A stretch of 64,000 nt of DNA, from contig JALSRK010000076.1 in assembly GCA_026984795.1 (NCBI GenBank), forward strand, positions 62,001 to 126,000. Reading direction: 5' to 3'. The position numbers were made by a program, and so were the translations under genes. Under the pieces are notes generated by a model. That model did no database searches. It worked only from the letters and a program-made list of their open reading frames with translations, and was not told the DNA's origin. Origin of the DNA: Solibacteraceae bacterium. Lineage in GTDB: Bacteria > Acidobacteriota > Terriglobia > Bryobacterales > Bryobacteraceae. Below, piece after piece: positions 24,880 to 33,626 of this stretch (the first letter of the stretch is position 1; the number at the start of each line of letters is the position of its first letter).

Positions 24880-27507
24880 ATGATACGTGGCGTGACTTCG
24901 GCTACTTGTCTCTCCTTGGTGGTTTCCATGGCGCTCGCCGCCGCTCCTCCGGCGCCCGTCTCGCTCCGGGTGGAGCATCTCGAGAACCCGCTGGGCATCG
25001 ACGCGGCCAATCCGCAGTTCTCCTGGGTGCTGCCCCAGTACGGGCGCGACCAGCGGCAGACGGCCTATCAGATTGTCGTCACCGCCGGCGGGCGCACGGT
25101 CTGGGACTCCGGCAAGGTGGAGTCGGCGGACTCGATCGGCGTCCGCTACGCCGGCCCTGCGCTGGCCTCCGGCGCGGCTTACGAATGGAAGGTGCGCTGG
25201 TGGGACAAGGCGGGCGAAGCCAGCCCGTACAGCCGCCCGGCGCGGTTCGAGATGGGGCTGCTCGCGCCCGGCGACTGGACGGGGAAGTGGATCGCCGGCG
25301 GCAACCAGCTCCGCAAGGAGTTCCGCCTCGACGCGCGGCCGGTGCGCGCCCGCGCCTATGTCTCCGGCCTGGGCTACTACGAGCTACGCATCAACGGCCG
25401 CAAGGTGGGCGACCACGTCCTCGACCCCGGCTGGACCACCTATGACAAACGCGTGCTCTACGTCACCTACGATGTGACGGACCGGCTCAACGCCGGCGAC
25501 AACGCCGTGGGGCTGATCCTCGGCCAGGGCTGGTACGGCAAGCGCGAGGCGTTGCTCGAGCTGGTGGTCGAGCTGGAAGGGGGCCGGACGGTGCGCATCG
25601 TCACCGACGGATCCTGGAAAGCAACCCAGGGCCCGATCCTGGCCGACAGCATTTACAACGGCGAGACCTACGACGCCCGCAAGGAGACCCCCGGCTGGGA
25701 TCGCCCCGGCTTCGACGACAGCGGCTGGAGGCCGGCTCAGGTGGTCAAAGGCCCGGGCGGGAAGCTCTCGGCCCAGATGATGCCGCCCATCAAGGTGGTC
25801 GAGACGCTCTACCCCCGGCGGCTGAGCAACCCGAAGCCCGGCGTCTGGGTCTACGACCTCGGCCAGAACATCAGCGGCTGGGTCCAGTTGCGCGTCAAAG
25901 GGCCGCGGGGGACGAAAGTACGCATCCGCCACGCCGAGCTGATCTACGAGGACGGAACGCTGAACACCGAGAACCTCCGCCGGGCCAAAGCCACCGACTA
26001 CTACACCCTTCGGGGCGACCCGGACGGTGAGGTCTGGGAGCCGCGGTTCACCTATCACGGCTTTCGTTACGTGGAGCTCACCGGCTACCCGGGCACGCCG
26101 TCGCTCGACAGCATCCGGGGCCGCGTGGTCCACACCGCCGTGCGCCAGACCGGCGCCTTCGCCGCCTCCAAGCAGATTCTCAACGACATCCAGAAGATCA
26201 TCCTATGGGGTGTCCAGACCAACCTCCACAGCGTCCCCACCGACTGCGACCAGCGCGACGAGCGTATGGGCTGGATGGCCGACGCCCACCTGGCCTCCGA
26301 AACCGCCATGGTCAATTTCGACATGGCCGCCTTCTACCGGAACTTCTTGCGGCTGATGCGCGACGAGCAGTCCGGGGACGGGGCCGTTACCGACACTGTT
26401 CCCCACAAATACGGACGCCGCCCGGCGGACCCCGCCTGGGGCTCGGCCTATCCGCTCATCACCTGGTACCTGTACAAGCATTACGGAGACAGGGCGGCCC
26501 TCGAGGAGCACTATGAGGGCCTGAAGGCCTGGGCCGACTTCCTGGACTCGAAAGCGAAGGATCACATCGTCGAGTACTCCTACTATGGCGACTGGGTGCC
26601 GGTGGAGAAGACTCCGGGGCCCTTGGTCTCGACGTTCTACTACTACTGGAGCACCCGCATCGTGGCCCGGGCGGCCCGCATCCTCGGCCGCGACGCCGAC
26701 GCCGAAGCCTACGAGCGCCGGGCGGCTCAGATCCGCGAGGCGTTCCACCGGCGCTTCTACCGGCCGGAGACCGGCGATTACGGCAATGGCTCGCAAGCCT
26801 CCAACGTTCTGGCGCTCTATCTGGATCTGGCTCCGAAACAGGCCCGGGGCGGGGCCAACCGCAGCCTCTATTGGGACATCGTCTACCGGCACGACACGCA
26901 TCTCACCACCGGCATCCTGGCCACGAAGTACCTGATGCCGCTGCTCACCCGCACCGGCCGGGCCGACCTGGCCTACGAGCTCGCTACGCAGACCACGTAT
27001 CCAAGCTGGGGCTACATGGTCAAACGGGGCGCGACGACGCTCTGGGAGCTCTGGCAGGAGAAGACCGGCCCTTCGATGAACTCGCACAATCACCCGATGT
27101 TCGGCAGCGTGGGGGCCTGGTACTACGAGGCGCTGGCCGGCCTGGCGCCGGACGAGAAAGAGCCCGGCTACCGGCGGATCATCGTGCGGCCGCAGGTGGT
27201 CCGGGACTTACGCTGGGCCTCCGGCTCGATCGAGACACCTTACGGCCGGGCCGCCTCGAGCTGGCGGCGCACCACTGACGGGCTGAGACTCGATCTGGAG
27301 ATCCCGGTGGGGGCGGTCGCCGAACTGTACGTGCCGACGCTGAACAAGGACGATCCGGTCATTTCCGAGTCCGGGGAGGTGATTTGGCGCGAGGGCGCGT
27401 TCGTGCCGGGAGCGGCCGAGGGGGTCCGCAGCGGGCGTCGCGAAGGCCGAGCCATCGTCTTCGAGGTGGGCTCGGGCGTCTACCGGCTGAAGCTCGAAGG
27501 GGAGTGA
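24880..27507 (+). CDS. Alpha-L-rhamnosidase, GH78
   Basis: 875 residues from the ATG at 24880, preceded by GGAGG; the signal peptide ends near ALAAAP. Domain order fits GH78: an N-terminal fibronectin-like domain (VEHLENPLGIDAANPQFSWVL), then the beta-sandwich (YVSGLGYYELRINGRKVGDHVLDPGWT), the concanavalin-like domain with YDLGQNISGWVQLRVKGPRG, and the alpha6/alpha6 barrel containing VPTDCDQRDERMGWMADAHL (catalytic acid Asp/Glu region) and NSHNHPMFGSVGAWYYEALAG. It removes terminal rhamnose from polysaccharides or glycosides, probably in the periplasm or outside. The divergent rhaB gene supports a rhamnose pathway. Confidence 0.95.
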   Translation: MIRGVTSATCLSLVVSMALAAAPPAPVSLRVEHLENPLGIDAANPQFSWVLPQYGRDQRQTAYQIVVTAGGRTVWDSGKVESADSIGVRYAGPALASGAAYEWKVRWWDKAGEASPYSRPARFEMGLLAPGDWTGKWIAGGNQLRKEFRLDARPVRARAYVSGLGYYELRINGRKVGDHVLDPGWTTYDKRVLYVTYDVTDRLNAGDNAVGLILGQGWYGKREALLELVVELEGGRTVRIVTDGSWKATQGPILADSIYNGETYDARKETPGWDRPGFDDSGWRPAQVVKGPGGKLSAQMMPPIKVVETLYPRRLSNPKPGVWVYDLGQNISGWVQLRVKGPRGTKVRIRHAELIYEDGTLNTENLRRAKATDYYTLRGDPDGEVWEPRFTYHGFRYVELTGYPGTPSLDSIRGRVVHTAVRQTGAFAASKQILNDIQKIILWGVQTNLHSVPTDCDQRDERMGWMADAHLASETAMVNFDMAAFYRNFLRLMRDEQSGDGAVTDTVPHKYGRRPADPAWGSAYPLITWYLYKHYGDRAALEEHYEGLKAWADFLDSKAKDHIVEYSYYGDWVPVEKTPGPLVSTFYYYWSTRIVARAARILGRDADAEAYERRAAQIREAFHRRFYRPETGDYGNGSQASNVLALYLDLAPKQARGGANRSLYWDIVYRHDTHLTTGILATKYLMPLLTRTGRADLAYELATQTTYPSWGYMVKRGATTLWELWQEKTGPSMNSHNHPMFGSVGAWYYEALAGLAPDEKEPGYRRIIVRPQVVRDLRWASGSIETPYGRAASSWRRTTDGLRLDLEIPVGAVAELYVPTLNKDDPVISESGEVIWREGAFVPGAAEGVRSGRREGRAIVFEVGSGVYRLKLEGE

Positions 27508-27607
27508 TGCCGCAGGGGTGGGTGATTCTCCCCAGCAGTTGGTGAATTAACCCAGCGAAAAGAAGCGCACGAAGGCGCAAGCGTATGAAAACCCGGCCGG
27601 GTACGTT

Positions 27608-27623
27608 TGGCACGCGATGTGCA
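27608..27623 (+). promoter_or_regulatory. Sigma-54 type -24/-12 promoter
   Basis: TGGCACGCGATGTGCA matches the consensus TGGCACG-N4-TTGCA at all positions but one; the essential GG (27609-27610) and GC (27621-27622) have the right spacing. Transcription would start near 27634, just ahead of the hairpin array. No activator gene was recognised nearby. Confidence 0.6.
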
Positions 27624-27633
27624 TTGTCGATAG

Positions 27634-27830
27634 GCAACTATAAGTCGTCATTGACTTAATAGCATCCCCGGCGGCGAGACCCAGCTCGCCGCTTGCCCCT
27701 CCGAGCGGGCCACGGCGTCCCCTCCCCGTGGCCCGCAGTCCTAGTGGGAGGGCCTGCTTCCCCTCCGGCAGGCCCTCAGCCTCCTCTGTATGTGAGCTTC
27801 GCCTCCCCCCCGGGCGAAGCTCTTTTCTGC
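27634..27830 (+). ncRNA. Candidate structured RNA with four hairpins and CCUCC-rich loops
   Basis: Four consecutive perfect stems are seen: 8 bp (27671-27678 with 27685-27692), 11 bp (27705-27715 with 27726-27736), 10 bp (27748-27757 with 27768-27777) and 10 bp (27795-27804 with 27814-27823). CCCCTCC occurs three times in predicted single strands (27696-27702, 27719-27725, 27760-27766), and CCTCCT occurs in the linker at 27781-27786. These equal the anti-Shine-Dalgarno core, so the RNA could mask ribosome-binding sites. The last hairpin is followed by a U-run. The start is inferred from the -24/-12 site. It may be a free sRNA or the leader of the cytochrome c gene 40 bases downstream. I cannot name an RNA family. 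Confidence 0.6.
27795..27827 (+). terminator. Rho-independent terminator or attenuator
   Basis: A 10-bp perfect GC-rich stem with a nine-base C-rich loop is followed at once by TTTT and then CTG. It ends the hairpin array 39 bases before the cytochrome c start codon. Confidence 0.65.
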
Positions 27831-27866
27831 TGGGGCCGCCCCGCGGGCCAACTATACTCTCTAGAT

Positions 27867-28208
27867 GTGAGGGCGTTGTCGAGAGTCGCAGTTTTTCTCG
27901 CCGCGGTCCTGGTGCTGGCCGTATCCTTCGCCGCCGCCCGGCGTCCGCGGATCGCCTGTGCCGACGAATGGGAACTCGGCAGGGAGACTTACTTGAGCCG
28001 CTGCGCCCGATGCCACGGCGAGGACGGCTCGGACACTTCTTATCCGGACATCCGGCCCCTGAAAGGGATTGGAAAGCGGCTGACTCGTGACCAGATCCGG
28101 GCCAGGCTGCACCTGAAAGCTGTAGGTCCCAAGCTCGTCCTGATTCGGGGCGAGACTTTCACGGCCGCTGAAGTGGAGGCGTTGATATCATATGTCGCGG
28201 AGTTGTAA
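27867..28208 (+). CDS. Small c-type cytochrome
   Basis: 113 residues from a GTG at 27867. A signal peptide (LSRVAVFLAAVLVLAVSFAAA) leads to a class I cytochrome with heme motif CARCHG; a distal Met ligand is not obvious, and the Lys/Arg-rich helix ends in ALISYVAEL, the usual last helix. The stop is three bases before the sulfatase start, so the pair form one transcript. The function is periplasmic electron transfer; the partner is unknown. The start was chosen as the only Val/Met codon directly before the hydrophobic segment. Confidence 0.8.
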   Translation: MRALSRVAVFLAAVLVLAVSFAAARRPRIACADEWELGRETYLSRCARCHGEDGSDTSYPDIRPLKGIGKRLTRDQIRARLHLKAVGPKLVLIRGETFTAAEVEALISYVAEL

Positions 28209-28211
28209 CCG

Positions 28212-29642
28212 ATGGCAGCCCTTCTCGCTCTGATCCTGCTGATTCTGCCGGCCGCGGCCGTGGCCGCGCCGCCGAACATCGTTATCCTCTTCGCCGACGA
28301 CCTCGGCTACGGCGACCTCGGCGTTTACGGGAACCCGTCCATCCGCACGCCGAACTTGGACCGCATGGCCTTCGAAGGCCAGAAGTGGACGAATTTCTAC
28401 GTTGGGGCCAGCGTCTGCACCCCCAGCCGCGCGGCCTTGCTTACCGGCCGGCTGCCGATCCGCAACGGCATGATGTCGGCGAAGAACCGGGTCCTCTTCC
28501 CCGACTCCCTCGGCGGGCTTCCTGGTGATGAGGTCACCATCGCCGAGATTCTGAAGCCCCTCGGTTACGCCACCGAAGCGATCGGCAAATGGCACCTGGG
28601 CCACCTGCCGCAGTACCTGCCCACCAAACAGGGCTTCGACACCTATTTCGGGATTCCGTATTCGAACGACATGGACAAGACGCCGGACGCGCCCAAGGGC
28701 CCGGAACTCTGGAAACATCCCAAGATCGAGTACTTCAACGTACCGTTGATGCGCGACGAGCGGATCGTGGAGCGGCCCGCCGACCAGACGACCCTGGCGA
28801 GACGCTACACCGAGGAAGCCGTCCGCTTCATCCGGCAGCACAAGAGCGAGCGGTTCTTCCTCTACCTCGCCTACAGCTCGCCCCACGTCCCCCTGTTCCG
28901 CTCGCCGCCGTTCGCCGGCGTCAGCTTGCGGGGACGCTATGGAGATGTCGTCGAGGAGATCGATTGGAGCGTTGGGCGGATCCTCGACGCCCTGCGGGAC
29001 GAGGGCCTGGCCGGCAATACCCTGGTGGTCTTCACTTCCGACAACGGCCCCTGGCTGATCTTCGACGAATTCGGCGGCTCGGCCGGTCCGCTCCGCGGCG
29101 GCAAAGGCTCCACCTGGGAAGGCGGGATGCGCGAGCCGGCGATCTTCTGGTGGCCGGGGAAGCTTCGGCCGGGGACGGTCCAGGATCTCGGCAGCACGCT
29201 CGATCTCCTGCCCACGATCGCGGCCATCACCGGAGCGAAGGTCCCGGCGGACCGCATCCTCGACGGCTATGACCTTTCACCGGCTCTCTTCGGCGCCGGC
29301 AAGAGCCCCCGCAACGAAATGTTCTATTGGCGGGGCGACAAGCTGTTCGCCGTGCGTCTCGGCCGTTACAAGGCCCACTTCTACACCCGCTCGGGTTACC
29401 GGCACCGGCAGGCCACGGCCCACGAGCCGCCCCTGCTGTTCGACCTGGGCGTCGATCCCGGCGAGCAATGGGACGTCGCCGCCGAGCATCCGGACGTGAT
29501 CGAGAAGATCCGGAAGCTGGCCGAAAAGCACAAAGCTTCAATCCGGCCGGTCAAGGACCAGCTTCTCGAGCGCTCGCCCACCGCCCTTACCAGCCAGGCC
29601 GGGATCTCGACGAAAGTGATCCGCCTCGAGGCGGCGAACTAG
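28212..29642 (+). CDS. Sulfatase (arylsulfatase A type, S1 family)
   Basis: 476 residues with a short signal peptide (ALLALILLILPAAAVAAP). The metal-binding start PNIVILFADDLGYGDLG and the formylglycine site VCTPSRAALLTG (Cys69) are present; this Cys must be oxidised by a formylglycine-generating enzyme, not seen here. Further motifs are GKWHLGH, PHVPLF, and TSDNGPW near residue 276. The enzyme probably removes sulfate esters from glycans outside the inner membrane. It follows the cytochrome c gene by three bases and is convergent with the bufferin cluster. Confidence 0.93.
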   Translation: MAALLALILLILPAAAVAAPPNIVILFADDLGYGDLGVYGNPSIRTPNLDRMAFEGQKWTNFYVGASVCTPSRAALLTGRLPIRNGMMSAKNRVLFPDSLGGLPGDEVTIAEILKPLGYATEAIGKWHLGHLPQYLPTKQGFDTYFGIPYSNDMDKTPDAPKGPELWKHPKIEYFNVPLMRDERIVERPADQTTLARRYTEEAVRFIRQHKSERFFLYLAYSSPHVPLFRSPPFAGVSLRGRYGDVVEEIDWSVGRILDALRDEGLAGNTLVVFTSDNGPWLIFDEFGGSAGPLRGGKGSTWEGGMREPAIFWWPGKLRPGTVQDLGSTLDLLPTIAAITGAKVPADRILDGYDLSPALFGAGKSPRNEMFYWRGDKLFAVRLGRYKAHFYTRSGYRHRQATAHEPPLLFDLGVDPGEQWDVAAEHPDVIEKIRKLAEKHKASIRPVKDQLLERSPTALTSQAGISTKVIRLEAAN

Positions 29643-29645
29643 GTT

Positions 29646-30467
29646 TCAGGCCGGCAGCTCGATCCGCTGGAACAGCCCCTCGGCCATCCACTGCCGGAAC
29701 CACCGGAAAATCTCGTCCTCGGTCATGCGGCTCCGCCGGAGCGCCTCGCCCAGCGTGCAGCCCGAGGCCAGGCGGTTGAGCAGCCCGAAGGCCGGCCGCG
29801 TGAGCTCGAGGCTGAGCGGGGTGAAATCGCGCCGGAAGACCACCATCCAGGTCTTCTTGGGACGCGGCGGGCGCGCTCCCGGGGCTTCACGCACCTGGTC
29901 GGCGTAGCGGCTCACCGGATAGTGGAACGTCTCCAGGCGGAACGCTCGGATCGGAACCAGGCGGGCGTCTTCCCAGGCGTCTTCCGGGACCCGGGCCGCG
30001 TCTGCAGGGCCGATGGCCCGGTCTTCGGGCGCGTCGAAAACCTGGCTGAGCGCGAATTCGTACCGCGCCAGATCCGCGGCGAACCGCGGCCGCGGCAACC
30101 CTTCCAGTTCGTTCAGGAACAAGGGCAGGTAATCGCCCAGGCGGTTCAAAGTGTAGCTTCGGGACGGGTACTCCCGAATGTACAGCGAGACAAGTTGCTC
30201 CCAGAGTTCCGGCCCGAGAAACCCCGCCAGCAATGGATAGTCGACCTCCAGCGCCTCCCTCATTCGGGCTTCGTACATTCCCCGGTAGATGCCCAGCCGC
30301 TCCAGGGCCGTCAGGCTCCAGGACGGCTTGACGATTTCGAGAGCCCGCCCGGGCGGGATCTCCTTGGAGGCTCCGCTCGATTCGAGCGCTTCGGCGTCTT
30401 CTCCAGGGGCCATGATCACGGCCTGCAGCCAGCGCTGTGTGACGGTGAGATCGGCTTCAAGAGACAT
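29646..30467 (-). CDS. HvfC/BufC-like partner protein (DUF2063)
   Basis: 273 residues from the ATG at 30467, overlapping the DUF692 gene by 11 bases. The N-terminal DUF2063 pattern is visible ([31 protein letters not shown], then [10 protein letters not shown]). The C-terminal part is a winged-helix-like domain with [22 protein letters not shown] and [16 protein letters not shown]. In bufferin and related systems this protein binds the precursor and pairs with the DUF692 oxidase. Earlier in-frame starts up to 30623 lie inside the DUF692 gene and are rejected. Confidence 0.88.
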   Translation of the reverse strand: MSLEADLTVTQRWLQAVIMAPGEDAEALESSGASKEIPPGRALEIVKPSWSLTALERLGIYRGMYEARMREALEVDYPLLAGFLGPELWEQLVSLYIREYPSRSYTLNRLGDYLPLFLNELEGLPRPRFAADLARYEFALSQVFDAPEDRAIGPADAARVPEDAWEDARLVPIRAFRLETFHYPVSRYADQVREAPGARPPRPKKTWMVVFRRDFTPLSLELTRPAFGLLNRLASGCTLGEALRRSRMTEDEIFRWFRQWMAEGLFQRIELPA

Positions 30468-31335
30468 GGACGGCCGCCTCCTCTGCCTTGGGTTTGCCGG
30501 GCAACAACTCCATTCGGAACTTCCGGGCCTTGAGGGCCTCGGCGTGCACCGTGTCGAAATCCGGGATGGCATCGTCCCACTCGAGCAGCGTCGCCGCGGC
30601 GCCGTGGACCCGGTTCGTCGCATGGCGGTACAGTTCCCAGACTTGGTCGATGACGTGGTCCGAGTGCGTGTCCAGGATGTGGGTGCCCTTGTTCGTATGG
30701 CCCGCCAGGTGGATCTGAACCACCCGCTCGGCGGGAATCCCGTCGATGTACTCGAATGGGTCGAAGCCGTGGTTGTAGGCGCTGACGTAGACGTTGTTCA
30801 CATCGAGCAGCAGCCCGCAGTCGGCTTCCTCGGCCATGGTGCGGATGAAGTCCCACTCGGTCCACGTCGAGGCCGCGAATTCGAGGTAGGTGGACGGGTT
30901 CTCCAGCACCAGCGGGCGTTCGAGGAACTCCTGCACCGTCCGAATCCGGCGGATCACGTGGGCCAGGGCCTCGTCGGTATACGGCATCGGCAGCAGCTCA
31001 TGGGTGTTCAGGCCCATGACGCCGGTCCAGCAGAGATGGTCCGACACCCAGCGGGCGTGGATCCGCTCGGCGAGCTGCTTGAGCTTGCGCAGGTAGTCGA
31101 AGTCGATCGGATCGGTGGAGCCGAGCGACAGCGAGACCCCGTGCATGGCCACCGGATAGCGCTCGGCCACGAAGTCCAGCACATGAGCCGGCCGCCCGCC
31201 GGTGTCCATGTAATTCTCGGAAAGCACTTCGAACCAGTCGATCGCGGGCTCGCGGCTGAGGATGTGCGGGAAGTGGACCGTCCGCAGGCCGATGCCGAAA
31301 CCGAGGTCCGGAAACCCCCACTTGTTGTTCTTCAT
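30457..31335 (-). CDS. BufB-type multinuclear iron oxidative enzyme (DUF692, MNIO)
   Basis: 292 residues, a TIM-barrel enzyme that modifies Cys residues of a peptide precursor. Metal-ligand segments of the family are all visible: HGVSLSLG (His65), [17 protein letters not shown] (Glu), [16 protein letters not shown] (Asp/Asn), [14 protein letters not shown] and LLEWDD. Family members convert Cys to oxazolone-thioamide or thio-oxazole groups that bind copper. It sits between the precursor gene (79 bases upstream) and the DUF2063 gene (overlapping), the usual order of a bufferin cluster. Confidence 0.93.
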   Translation of the reverse strand: MKNNKWGFPDLGFGIGLRTVHFPHILSREPAIDWFEVLSENYMDTGGRPAHVLDFVAERYPVAMHGVSLSLGSTDPIDFDYLRKLKQLAERIHARWVSDHLCWTGVMGLNTHELLPMPYTDEALAHVIRRIRTVQEFLERPLVLENPSTYLEFAASTWTEWDFIRTMAEEADCGLLLDVNNVYVSAYNHGFDPFEYIDGIPAERVVQIHLAGHTNKGTHILDTHSDHVIDQVWELYRHATNRVHGAAATLLEWDDAIPDFDTVHAEALKARKFRMELLPGKPKAEEAAVHVS

Positions 31336-31414
31336 GGCGCGCCTTTCTGCGTGACGAGAGGTGGGGGAGCCGCGAAACCGGGCGATCCCCCGCTTCGGAT
31401 GTATCGCCTGCCGC

Positions 31415-31807
31415 TCAGGCCGCCACGCCGCGCCGCCGGCGCAGCCGCAAGGACTGCTTGGCCGATTTCAGCGGGACTGCGCAGCCGCCCTTGCCCTTGC
31501 AAGAGTTCTTGCCGGCGCAGCCGTTGTCGCCCGTCTTGCAGCCACCCTGGCCCTTGCACTCGTTCATGCCCTTGCAGCCGTGGTGTTGCGCCGTGGCGCA
31601 GCCGCCCTTGCCCTTGCACGAGTTCTTGCCGGCGCAACCGTTGTCACCGCTCTTACAGCCGCCCTGGCCCTTACACTCGTTTCTGCCCTTACAGACGTGC
31701 TTGGCGCCTTTCTCGGCCGCCGCTCCACCGGCGCGGGCGACCCGCCGGGCCGCCAGCATCCCCGAGACCGCCGTCGATACGGCAAATGCAAACTTTCGTC
31801 GAGTCAT
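31415..31807 (-). CDS. Bufferin-type Cys-rich RiPP precursor (BufA2-like)
   Basis: 130 residues. The leader begins [19 protein letters not shown], a Tat-like or Sec signal. After residue 38 come two copies of a 32-residue Cys/Lys/Gly-rich core (residues 39-70 and 78-109), each with six Cys in the pattern [20 protein letters not shown] then [12 protein letters not shown], joined by ATAQHHG. The total is 12 Cys. The tail is basic ([11 protein letters not shown]). The adjacent DUF692 and DUF2063 genes are the modifying partners. By analogy with bufferins, the product would be a periplasmic copper-chelating peptide. A GGAGG lies six bases before the ATG. Confidence 0.9.
   Translation of the reverse strand: MTRRKFAFAVSTAVSGMLAARRVARAGGAAAEKGAKHVCKGRNECKGQGGCKSGDNGCAGKNSCKGKGGCATAQHHGCKGMNECKGQGGCKTGDNGCAGKNSCKGKGGCAVPLKSAKQSLRLRRRRGVAA
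31481..31693 (-). repeat. Duplicated 32-residue core inside the precursor gene
   Basis: Unit 1 covers 31598-31693 and unit 2 covers 31481-31576, with a period of 117 bases. The two encode the same residues apart from Arg/Met and Ser/Thr changes. This suggests an internal duplication that doubled the metal-binding core. Confidence 0.9.
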
Positions 31808-31937
31808 TGAATCCTCCAGATTCTTTTCCAGTGTCGAGAGTCTCCGCCTGCCGGAGCTTCTGTAGCCCCTCCGGAATGCGGTTTCACTGGGTTCTCTTAC
31901 GGCCCCTGACCCGGTCTGTTACGCCCTTTGCGGGAAG

Positions 31938-31951
31938 TTTACACGTGTAAA
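31938..31951. promoter_or_regulatory. CopY/BlaI-like operator candidate upstream of the bufferin cluster
   Basis: TTTACACGTGTAAA is a perfect 14-base palindrome and contains TACANNTGTA, the cop box known for CopY-type copper repressors; BlaI/MecI proteins use related TACA/TGTA sites. It lies 130 bases upstream of the precursor start and just after the stop of the preceding gene. No regulator gene is adjacent. Confidence 0.5.
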
Positions 31952-31958
31952 TTCCGGC

Positions 31959-33626
31959 TCACCGGAGCCGGTAGACGGCGTAGTGGGAATTGCGGAAGAC
32001 CGGGACCCGTCCGCTGACCGCGTTCTCTACGCGCACCGCCGCGTAATCGATGCCAAGCTCGGCGAAGCGGTCCAACGACTCCTCGGTGACCGGGTGCAGC
32101 ATCGTTGCCTCGTAGCGCCGCCACCACTCCTCGGCGAAATGCTCCACCATGTTCACCTGCCCGCCGGACTTCCAGTCCACATAGACGGCCCGCAGCGCCT
32201 TCACCCGGAAGATCCCCGGCTGGCGGCCCTTGCCGGCGTCCGGGAACAGGAACACGGCATCGAGAGGAGTCGAGCGCCGGGCCCAGGCGGCCAGCTCGTC
32301 CAGCTCCGGCTCATGCATGTTCCTCTCGGTAACCACCTTGCCGACGTAGGGCAGCGCCAGGAACGGCAGGACCAGCGCCGCCCCCCAGGCCGCCCACTGC
32401 CAGAGCCTGCCCCGGGCGGCCAGCCAACCGGCCAGGGCGAAGAGCGCCCCCAGCGCCACCACCATCGCCACCCGCCGCCGGACGAGCGGCGAGCCGAGGT
32501 CGGGAGCGAGAAGGCTCCAGACGTCCGGCTGCGTCGGGAGCACGAAGGCGAAAGCGCCCCACGCCAAGGCCTCGATCCGCCGGCCCCGCAGCGCTGCGTG
32601 CAGGCAAGCGGTCGCCGAGACGAGCACCGTCACCAGCGTCACCCAGAGCACAGCGCGGGCCGGCTGGAATCGGGCCATCAGCGACCACTTCAACGTGTCG
32701 TACAGCACCCAGGTGAGAGGCAGACTGAGCGCCCCGATGAGAGCCAGGCCGCCGAGCAAGAACCGCACCCGCCGCGGAACCGCCGCCCGGAGCCGCCACA
32801 AGCCCAGCCCGGTGGCCGCCAGCAGCGTCACGTAGAGCCAGATCCACCGCCCGATCCACAGCGAGACCCAGGTGTAGGGCGAGCGGAGCTTCTGCAGGCG
32901 CTCCAGCTCCGGCGACACGCGGCTGAACCAGCTTCCTCCCCCGCCGCCCGGCTGGAGATGCGCGAACACTATCAACACGGCCGCGGCTACCGGCAGCCAG
33001 AACATCGCCCGCCGCCATCCGAGCCGCCCTTCGGCCGCGTCATCCGGCCACAAGGCCCCGAGCAGGAAAACGGCCCAGACGGGGTACGTCGTCGGCGGAT
33101 GATAGAGGAACGCCAACGCGGTCAGGAGCCCGGCGGCCGTGTATTTCTTGTGGCTCGCCAGCCCTATCGCCAGCAACAGCATGCCCATCGCCGAGCCCCT
33201 CGGCTTCGGTTCGTATTCGACGGTGAGTACCGCCGGACCCAGTACCGTCGCCCCCAGCGCGTAAACAGCCGCCACGAGCAGCGACAAGCGTTTCGGCAAG
33301 CCCGCCGCCAGGGCGATCAGGAACACCCCGAGCACGCCGCAGGCGCGAAAGAGAAGCTGGTCGGCGGTGAGTAGCGGATAGAACCCGAGGCCTGTGAGGC
33401 GCCGGGCCCCCACCGCCAGCTCGTCATAGATCGTAAACGCCACATGCGGCCGCGTCGCCACCAGGTCGTTGGCGAGAACCGAGGGGTTGTAAAGGTGTTC
33501 GAGAATCGCGGCGTAGATCTGGCTGTCCTGCTGCAGCCACGTCTGCCCGGGAAAGAGAAGAAACCCTAAGGCCGTGATCAGCCCCACGGCGGCGGCGAGC
33601 GGCGCATATCCCCGGTGCAACCTCAT
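31959..33626 (-). CDS. Polytopic membrane protein, possibly glycosyltransferase-like
   Basis: 555 residues with about ten to twelve hydrophobic helices and a C-terminal soluble part from residue 430 (ELDELAAWARRSTPLDAVFLFPD, ending in VPVFRNSHYAVYRLR). The layout of membrane helices followed by a periplasmic domain resembles GT-C type transferases or DUF6798-like proteins, but the usual acidic motif in the first loop is not obvious (QQDSQIYAAI is the nearest). It overlaps the MFS gene by four bases (ATGA), so both belong to one transcript running leftward. Confidence 0.7.
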   Translation of the reverse strand: MRLHRGYAPLAAAVGLITALGFLLFPGQTWLQQDSQIYAAILEHLYNPSVLANDLVATRPHVAFTIYDELAVGARRLTGLGFYPLLTADQLLFRACGVLGVFLIALAAGLPKRLSLLVAAVYALGATVLGPAVLTVEYEPKPRGSAMGMLLLAIGLASHKKYTAAGLLTALAFLYHPPTTYPVWAVFLLGALWPDDAAEGRLGWRRAMFWLPVAAAVLIVFAHLQPGGGGGSWFSRVSPELERLQKLRSPYTWVSLWIGRWIWLYVTLLAATGLGLWRLRAAVPRRVRFLLGGLALIGALSLPLTWVLYDTLKWSLMARFQPARAVLWVTLVTVLVSATACLHAALRGRRIEALAWGAFAFVLPTQPDVWSLLAPDLGSPLVRRRVAMVVALGALFALAGWLAARGRLWQWAAWGAALVLPFLALPYVGKVVTERNMHEPELDELAAWARRSTPLDAVFLFPDAGKGRQPGIFRVKALRAVYVDWKSGGQVNMVEHFAEEWWRRYEATMLHPVTEESLDRFAELGIDYAAVRVENAVSGRVPVFRNSHYAVYRLR

